From an uncultured Actinomycetes bacterium (GTDB lineage Bacteria; Actinomycetota; Actinomycetes; Nanopelagicales; Nanopelagicaceae), in contig CAIMNT010000114.1 of the NCBI GenBank assembly GCA_903842855.1, forward strand, positions 1-11,823: DNA of 11,823 nt, given 5' to 3'. Under the pieces are notes generated by a model. The model was not told the DNA's origin, did no database searches, and saw only the letters and a program-made list of their open reading frames with translations. Of this stretch, positions 7,766 to 11,823 are shown one piece after another. Position 1 is the stretch's first letter. Every line of letters starts with the position of its first letter. Position numbers and translations under genes: made by a program.

Positions 7766-8911
7766 GTGCGGGCATTTGCCTACGGTTTTACTGCAATTCT
7801 GCTCGGCCACTTGCTTGCGAAGAGCGGAGCATCGACTCTTGTAGTCGGCCTGGTTCTTAGCTCGATCGTTCTTGGGGCTGCTCTCGCATCTCTGCTTCTG
7901 TTACGAGTAGGCGGTCGAATCGGAACGCAGCGCGCCTACAAATTGATCTATGCCCTCCTTGCAATCGTTGGTCTGGTCATCGCTCTGCATCCGGCGCCAT
8001 GGACAATCGCGCTGATGGGGCTGACAGGGGTCCTATCGACGGATGCCAATGACAATGGTCCCGCGACAACTTTGGAGCAGACGATGCTCTCGCGCGAGCA
8101 TCACAGCAGCAGATTTGCTGCGATCTTCGGTCGGTATAACGGGGTAGCAGCAACCTTTGGCTCCTTAGGAGCGCTCTCGCAAGGTTGGCTCAGCCATATC
8201 CATCGCTTTAGTACCACCTACATCGGCTTCTATATCTTGGTTCCCTTAGGCTTCCTCGGATGGTGGTTAGCGAATTCGCTCGATCTCCCACCTGATACGC
8301 CGCGTACCCAAGCGCATCGCGGGCTTAAAGGATCACCGGTGCGTAGGCGGATTATCGAACTATCAACCCTCTTCGCCTTTGATTCGGCGGCCGGTGGGCT
8401 CACCACTTCGGCATGGCTCTCGTATTACCTGACCACGCGCTACCACGCATCTGCCGCGCTTCTTGGTTACCTCTTCTTCACCTTCGCGATCTTGAGTGCA
8501 ATGAGTATGTTCTTGGCACCCTTCGTAGCGCAGCGCATCGGACTCGTTGCGACGATGGTCAGCACTCACTTAGCCAGCAACACCTTCTTCATTATCGCTG
8601 CCTTCTGTGGCAACCTGCGCGTCGCTATCGTCTTTCTTATGTTGCGCGCGGCTCTTTCGCAGATGGACATTCCGACACGGCAGGCTTTGATCATGGCTGT
8701 GGTTCCGCAGGAAGACCGAATGGCTGCCGCTGCTCTCACTAATGCTGCTCGCTATTCGGTCCGCCCAGCAGCACCCACTATTAGCGCTGCCCTGCAACAC
8801 ATCGCAATCGGAGCTCCCTTGGTTGCAGCCGGAACTATAAAAGTTATCTATGACGGCGCCATTTTGATCTGGGCTAGAAAAGGCAGATACCTCACTCGCG
8901 TTATTAAGTAA
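7766..8911 (+). CDS. MFS transporter
   Basis: About 381 residues with the hydrophobicity of a major facilitator superfamily carrier (about 11-12 helices). It has a first helix starting AFAYGFTAILLG, the loop LLLRVGGRIGTQRAY between helices 2 and 3 in the manner of MFS motif A, and a basic mid-protein loop near HRGLKGSPVRRR separating the two halves. The substrate is unknown. The start is a problem: the frame extends back to an ATG at 7586, but that would overlap the preceding gene by 145 bases and give a non-membrane-like N-terminus. The only later candidate is GTG at 7766, yet the residues just before it (SRIIAAQG) look like genuine protein. The last codons form the left arm of a perfect hairpin. 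Confidence 0.8.
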   Translation: MRAFAYGFTAILLGHLLAKSGASTLVVGLVLSSIVLGAALASLLLLRVGGRIGTQRAYKLIYALLAIVGLVIALHPAPWTIALMGLTGVLSTDANDNGPATTLEQTMLSREHHSSRFAAIFGRYNGVAATFGSLGALSQGWLSHIHRFSTTYIGFYILVPLGFLGWWLANSLDLPPDTPRTQAHRGLKGSPVRRRIIELSTLFAFDSAAGGLTTSAWLSYYLTTRYHASAALLGYLFFTFAILSAMSMFLAPFVAQRIGLVATMVSTHLASNTFFIIAAFCGNLRVAIVFLMLRAALSQMDIPTRQALIMAVVPQEDRMAAAALTNAARYSVRPAAPTISAALQHIAIGAPLVAAGTIKVIYDGAILIWARKGRYLTRVIK

Positions 8912-8928
8912 CGCGAGTGAGGTATCTG
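8878..8928 (-). terminator. Perfect 20-bp stem terminator overlapping the end of the MFS gene
   Basis: CAGATACCTCACTCGCGTTA at 8884-8903 and its exact reverse complement at 8909-8928 enclose a five-base loop, TTAAG. Read on the minus strand the stem is followed by CC and TTTT (complement of AAAA 8878-8881), which fits termination of the binding-protein gene ending at 8946. On the plus strand no T run follows, so for the MFS transcript it is more likely a 3' stabilising stem. The left arm encodes the final MFS residues RYLTRV. Confidence 0.82.
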
Positions 8929-8945
8929 ATGTGCAGGTTAAAAAG

Positions 8946-10010
8946 TTACCCGCGGATATTCTTGGTGAACCAGGCGTTTACCTGACCCTCAAGAGGACCC
9001 CAGAAGTATGGATCGATTGATTGGTATGAAGGAGGCAGGCTGCCAGCCCCAGCAAGTGGGTTTACGCCAGGGATGATTGGCCAGTAGAGAGAATCTCCTT
9101 GTGGATCTCCGGTCTGCATAATTGCTTGTCCAGCAGGTGACAAGACGTAGTCGATGAACTTCTTAGCCTCTGCCTGTACTGCAGCGGATGCGCCCTTATC
9201 GATACCGATAACGCTGGGAAGAAGTGTTGACTTCGCGAGGTAGATGACTTTTGGTGTGAAGCCAGCAACAGGTGTCTTTGCCAGCTTAAGAACTTCTCCT
9301 TGCGCTGCTGAAGATTGAATCAAGCCCATGTTGATGACGCCAGTCTCAAGTGCGTGCAAGGTATCGCCATTGGTGTTGTTCACCACTAGGCCATTCGCCT
9401 TCAGCTTGCTCAAGAAAGTTTCACCAGCGGTAACTGACTTGCCGCCGAATTGGTTCATCAAACCTGCAATGAATGGGAAGGTTGGACCTGATTGGTTGGG
9501 ATCATTCATTCCGATCTGGCCCTTGTACATTGGGTTCAGAAGGTCGTTATAACTCTTTGGAAGAACCTTGACCTTGGCTGAGTTGTAGATCAGCGCTGCC
9601 ATTGTGGTCAAGCCGGTTGGAATGTAAGAGTGATCTGCTGGAACAACGGAGTTACCGGCAGCAGTGAAGGTGGCTTTTGGTGTGTAAGGAAGAAGTTGAC
9701 CTTGCTTATCAAGAGCAGCGAATGCTGTGTTGCCATCAACCCAGAGCACACCAAATTGTGGGTTGCTCTTTTCAGCTGAGACCTTCGCTAGAAGTGGGCC
9801 TGTGCTGTCATCGTGCAAAACTGTCTTGATTCCAGTTGCCTTGGTGAAGGCATCTGCTGCAACTTGGTCATAACCTTCAGCTGCGTAAATGATGAGTGGA
9901 GTTCCACTAGTTGCAGCTTGTGCTGGGGCGATGAGTGAACCACCGAGCAGCATTCCTGCAACAGATATGCCAGCGACTACTACTGCTGACTTGATCGCAC
10001 TGAGTTTCAT
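8946..10010 (-). CDS. ABC importer substrate-binding protein, AfuA/FbpA-like (copy 2, orphan)
   Basis: 354-residue secreted solute-binding protein, paralogue of the one at 2696-3754. Shared blocks include STGPLLAKV, YKG-IGMNDPN-SGPT, PFIAGLMNQ, NGLVVN, HALE-G-I, SPAGQ-I and a closing WGPL...V-AWFT-NIR. The signal peptide has basic MKLSAIK, a hydrophobic core and likely cleavage after APAQA (residue 32); no lipobox cysteine. The segment matching the FbpA tyrosine pair reads IQSSAAQGE (231-239), so the iron tyrosines are again absent. No permease or ATPase lies beside it on this strand; it may share the importer at 3781-6692. The start is well supported by AGAGAGG six bases upstream. It ends convergent with the MFS gene at a perfect hairpin. 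Confidence 0.88.
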   Translation of the reverse strand: MKLSAIKSAVVVAGISVAGMLLGGSLIAPAQAATSGTPLIIYAAEGYDQVAADAFTKATGIKTVLHDDSTGPLLAKVSAEKSNPQFGVLWVDGNTAFAALDKQGQLLPYTPKATFTAAGNSVVPADHSYIPTGLTTMAALIYNSAKVKVLPKSYNDLLNPMYKGQIGMNDPNQSGPTFPFIAGLMNQFGGKSVTAGETFLSKLKANGLVVNNTNGDTLHALETGVINMGLIQSSAAQGEVLKLAKTPVAGFTPKVIYLAKSTLLPSVIGIDKGASAAVQAEAKKFIDYVLSPAGQAIMQTGDPQGDSLYWPIIPGVNPLAGAGSLPPSYQSIDPYFWGPLEGQVNAWFTKNIRG

Positions 10011-10109
10011 GCAAAACCTCTCTAAAGATGTAAATGGAAGTATCCCGTGAGTATTACAAGGGGCATTTCATTCCATATGCACCAACAGAGCGGAGCGCTG
10101 GCGCCAACG
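10011..10109 (-). promoter_or_regulatory. Promoter and ribosome site region of the second binding-protein gene
   Basis: 99 gene-free bases between the esterase stop and this gene, on the same strand. Seen on the minus strand: Shine-Dalgarno AGAGAGG (10023-10017), six bases before the ATG, and a possible -10 element TAATAC (10056-10051) preceded by TG, which would give a leader of about 30-35 bases. No convincing -35 box is visible. GC-rich short palindromes near 10090-10105 do not form a clear terminator for the esterase, so read-through from it is possible. Confidence 0.4.
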
Positions 10110-11051
10110 TCAGTTAAAAATAGTGTGAACAGAAGGTGTGGGAGTTGGGATGGGTGATGAACTCTGAGAGTTAGATGGGAGAGGAGAGGGCGTATTGGTT
10201 GGTGGCGTTACAACTCCCCACTTCAGCCACTTAAGCACACCTGGGATTTCATTGGCGACAAATACATAGCTATGCCCACCTGGAAGAAAACTGGTGGCAT
10301 ATGTCGCCTTTACAGATTTCAATTTCAACGCCCAGGCGAGAGCCTGTCCACGGATGAGCTGGGTGTAATCCTGTGTTGATTCTCCCAAGAACCACTTCAC
10401 CTTATTGGCAACTTTTAAGTACGTCGCAGGAGTTTGGTATTTGTGTTTTGGATCTGTCTCGGCGCCCGAGCCAAAGGCATTTGTCAGATCATCGACGACA
10501 AAGTAACCCGCCAGAGTTATCACCTGACCATAGAGTTCAGGATGGTGCAGCCCGATAATCGCAGCCCCATATCCGCCCATCGAGAAGCCGAGGAGCGCGC
10601 GATCATCCCGACTGCGGATATTCCCCGCTTCAACGGTCTGAATTACATTGGTCGTTAACCATGTTTCTATCTTTGCGCGTCCGTCGTACGAATCTGCCCA
10701 TTCAGAGTCAGAGTGCGTCAAGGCATTTCCATCGGGGAAGACCGCGATAAAAGGCGCTGCGCCCTTTGCAAACGCCGCTTCGAGAGGAGCTTCAACGCCC
10801 GCGATGAGGCCATTGGGAGAGCCCGGCCATCCGTGCAGCATGTAGACAACAGGAAGAAGGTCTACCTGATTTGCTGGAACTGGAGGAGTCATAACCCAGA
10901 CGTTGCGAATAGGGAAATCTTTTTCTGGGCTCTTAATGTGCAACTCAACAATGGTTGCCTTGGTGGTTTGCGCGTCAGTAATCGATTGCTCTGATGCCGC
11001 CACCAGCGTGAGCGAGCAGAGGGCAATGAGTAGGCCGCGTCCTAACTTCAC
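10110..11051 (-). CDS. Secreted alpha/beta-hydrolase, putative esterase family
   Basis: 313 residues with an N-terminal hydrophobic signal sequence (GLLIALCSLTLVAAS) and then an esterase-D/antigen-85-like hydrolase domain (PF00756-type). Nucleophile elbow GFSMGGYG places the catalytic serine at 157; MLHGWPGS (71-78) forms the oxyanion-region motif; His260 in LPGGHSY is the likely catalytic histidine, and the acid is perhaps Asp228. After the domain comes a tail of about 30 residues rich in Pro, Ser and Thr (about 283-308), as in wall-associated or exported linkers. It is expected to act outside the membrane on an ester substrate that cannot be named. The start is GTG at 11051 with a weak GAGG overlapping it. 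The small secreted protein at 11094 is divergent. Confidence 0.86.
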   Translation of the reverse strand: MKLGRGLLIALCSLTLVAASEQSITDAQTTKATIVELHIKSPEKDFPIRNVWVMTPPVPANQVDLLPVVYMLHGWPGSPNGLIAGVEAPLEAAFAKGAAPFIAVFPDGNALTHSDSEWADSYDGRAKIETWLTTNVIQTVEAGNIRSRDDRALLGFSMGGYGAAIIGLHHPELYGQVITLAGYFVVDDLTNAFGSGAETDPKHKYQTPATYLKVANKVKWFLGESTQDYTQLIRGQALAWALKLKSVKATYATSFLPGGHSYVFVANEIPGVLKWLKWGVVTPPTNTPSPLPSNSQSSSPIPTPTPSVHTIFN

Positions 11052-11093
11052 CTCGCGATAGTAGTGGTAGACCTTGTGAGAATTAGGTGGATA
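11052..11093. promoter_or_regulatory. Short divergent intergenic region
   Basis: Only 42 bases separate the GTG of the esterase (minus) from the ATG of the small secreted protein (plus). Both promoters must lie here or inside the opposite gene, and some coupling of expression is likely. TTAGGTGG at 11083-11090 is a good Shine-Dalgarno for the plus-strand ATG at 11094. No definite promoter boxes are visible. Confidence 0.4.
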
Positions 11094-11585
11094 ATGGATT
11101 ACGTGAAACGGTCACTGCTGATCTCGGGGCTTGGGTGCGCCCTCTGCCTCAGCGCTGCGCCAGCGTATGCAGTAACTGCATCACCGGCTCCAACACCGGT
11201 GGCCACTAATTCTTCTGCGCCACAACCCACTCAAAGTTTTGCACCAGATAGAAAACCGAATCCGCATCCCAATCGACCAACTCCATCCTCAACGGCACAA
11301 TCCTCATCGGTGCAACAAAGTAGAAAGGCCGCTCGCGATGCAGCCCGGGCTACTTATCAAGCGGCCCTGCTAGAAGCGCAAAATGGCCGCGACCTCGCTT
11401 TCGCCGATGCCAATGCCACGTTAATGCAGTCGCTCCAAACCGCGGGAAAAGATCGAACAGCAAAGCAGGCCGCTCGGCAAACCTATAAAGCGGCAGCGAC
11501 CGGGATTATCAGCGCATACAAGCAGGCAATTGCGAACGCACAACAGATTTATAAAGCTGCGCTCGCCGCGATCGGCGGGAAATAA
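11094..11585 (+). CDS. Small secreted Ala-rich helical protein with Pro/Ser/Thr linker, unknown function
   Basis: 163 residues; I do not recognise a named family. Signal peptide: MDYVKR, hydrophobic core, likely cleavage after PAYA (residue 26). It is followed by a Pro/Ser/Thr/Asn-rich linker (about 28-72) and an Ala/Gln/Lys-rich region (about 75-158) with imperfect repeats such as AARATYQAA, AARQTYKAA and QQIYKAALA, which looks helical and coiled-coil prone. Start choice: the ATG at 11094 has TTAGGTGG just before it and gives a clean signal peptide; the GTG at 11064 would add ten residues and has no ribosome site. It may be a periplasmic or wall-associated structural protein. It is divergent from the secreted esterase, whose tail has a similar linker, and ends exactly against the convergent trhO gene. 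Confidence 0.7.
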   Translation: MDYVKRSLLISGLGCALCLSAAPAYAVTASPAPTPVATNSSAPQPTQSFAPDRKPNPHPNRPTPSSTAQSSSVQQSRKAARDAARATYQAALLEAQNGRDLAFADANATLMQSLQTAGKDRTAKQAARQTYKAAATGIISAYKQAIANAQQIYKAALAAIGGK

Positions 11586-11823
11586 CTACCCGACCATCTC
11601 TGCATTGCGCTCACTGTATTCATGAGTGCAGGCCTTGTTAGCGCTATTTTGCGCACAATTGTCACAGAGCAAAATAAGCGAATGACACGAAATCTTGCCG
11701 CAGTTATAGAAATGCTTGGTAGCGCCGCCACATTTTTCACATTCACCCAACACCGGAGTGTGATCAGAGAAATCTAAAGTCATTCGACCATCAAAGGTGT
11801 AGAGCGAGCCCTGCCAGAGGGCA
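11586..11823 (-). CDS. trhO: Rhodanese-like tRNA uridine hydroxylase TrhO (UPF0176), C-terminal part only
   Basis: Only the last 78 residues lie in the window; the reading frame is open to its right edge. Reading in from the edge it gives LWQGSLYTFDGRMTLDF, which matches the sequence just after the rhodanese domain in TrhO/UPF0176 proteins, so the ATG at 11783 is internal. A cysteine-rich module follows (CEKC, NCGKISC, LLCDNC), typical of the family's C-terminal end and suggestive of metal binding. Family members hydroxylate uridine-34 of certain tRNAs as a step to 5-methoxy- or carboxymethoxyuridine. The catalytic cysteine of the rhodanese domain is outside the window. The stop codon abuts the convergent secreted-protein gene with no spacer. 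Confidence 0.85.
   Translation of the reverse strand, partial: ALWQGSLYTFDGRMTLDFSDHTPVLGECEKCGGATKHFYNCGKISCHSLILLCDNCAQNSANKACTHEYSERNAEMVG

Noticed and set aside
10086..10107. GC-rich palindromes (AGCGCT, TGGCGCCA) as a terminator of the esterase gene
   Set aside because: They do not combine into a stem with a usable loop, and no T run follows on the minus strand.
11564..11577. CGCCG-CGAT-CGGCG stem at the end of the secreted-protein gene as a terminator
   Set aside because: Only five pairs and no T run on either strand.

Overview
The window looks like chromosomal DNA from a small-genome, Gram-positive-type actinobacterium, possibly a freshwater planktonic lineage such as the acI/Nanopelagicales group. 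The basis is moderate GC, very tight packing with no gene-free stretch over 100 bases, and the protein families present. No rRNA or other taxonomic marker is present, so the lineage is an inference. I see no insertion sequence, phage gene, CRISPR array, tRNA or rRNA.

Layout. (1) Positions 1-2600, + strand: the 3' part of cysK (cysteine synthase), then cysE (serine acetyltransferase), then an FUSC/aromatic-acid-exporter-type membrane protein, almost without gaps. CysE makes O-acetylserine and CysK converts it to cysteine. CysE ends in a short tail closing with isoleucine, the feature used elsewhere to dock into the CysK active site. (2) Positions 2696-8911, + strand: a binding-protein-dependent ABC importer of the ferric-iron/AfuA-FbpA-like family (binding protein, two-domain permease, ATPase), then a multi-pass membrane protein with two ExxE motifs like those of FTR1-type iron permeases, then an MFS transporter. 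(3) Positions 8946-10010, - strand: a second binding protein paralogous to the first, with no permease or ATPase of its own nearby. (4) Positions 10110-11051, - strand: a secreted alpha/beta-hydrolase esterase. Divergent from it at 11094-11585 is a small secreted Ala-rich helical protein. (5) At the right edge, - strand, the C-terminal cysteine-rich end of a TrhO/UPF0176 rhodanese-like protein.

How the parts work together. The simplest reading is one ABC importer fed by two related secreted binding proteins, with an accessory FTR1-like membrane protein. The family name suggests ferric iron. However, both binding proteins lack the adjacent tyrosine pair that binds iron in FbpA, so the substrate should be treated as open. 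Strong hairpins lie just after each binding-protein gene. One covers the annotated start of the permease gene and probably sets a high ratio of binding protein to permease. The other is a perfect 20-bp stem formed by the last codons of the convergent MFS gene, and its T-run orientation fits termination of the second binding-protein gene. These two hairpins, the altered binding-protein site and the ExxE protein are the most interesting parts of the window. I did not find a clearly new multi-gene system.
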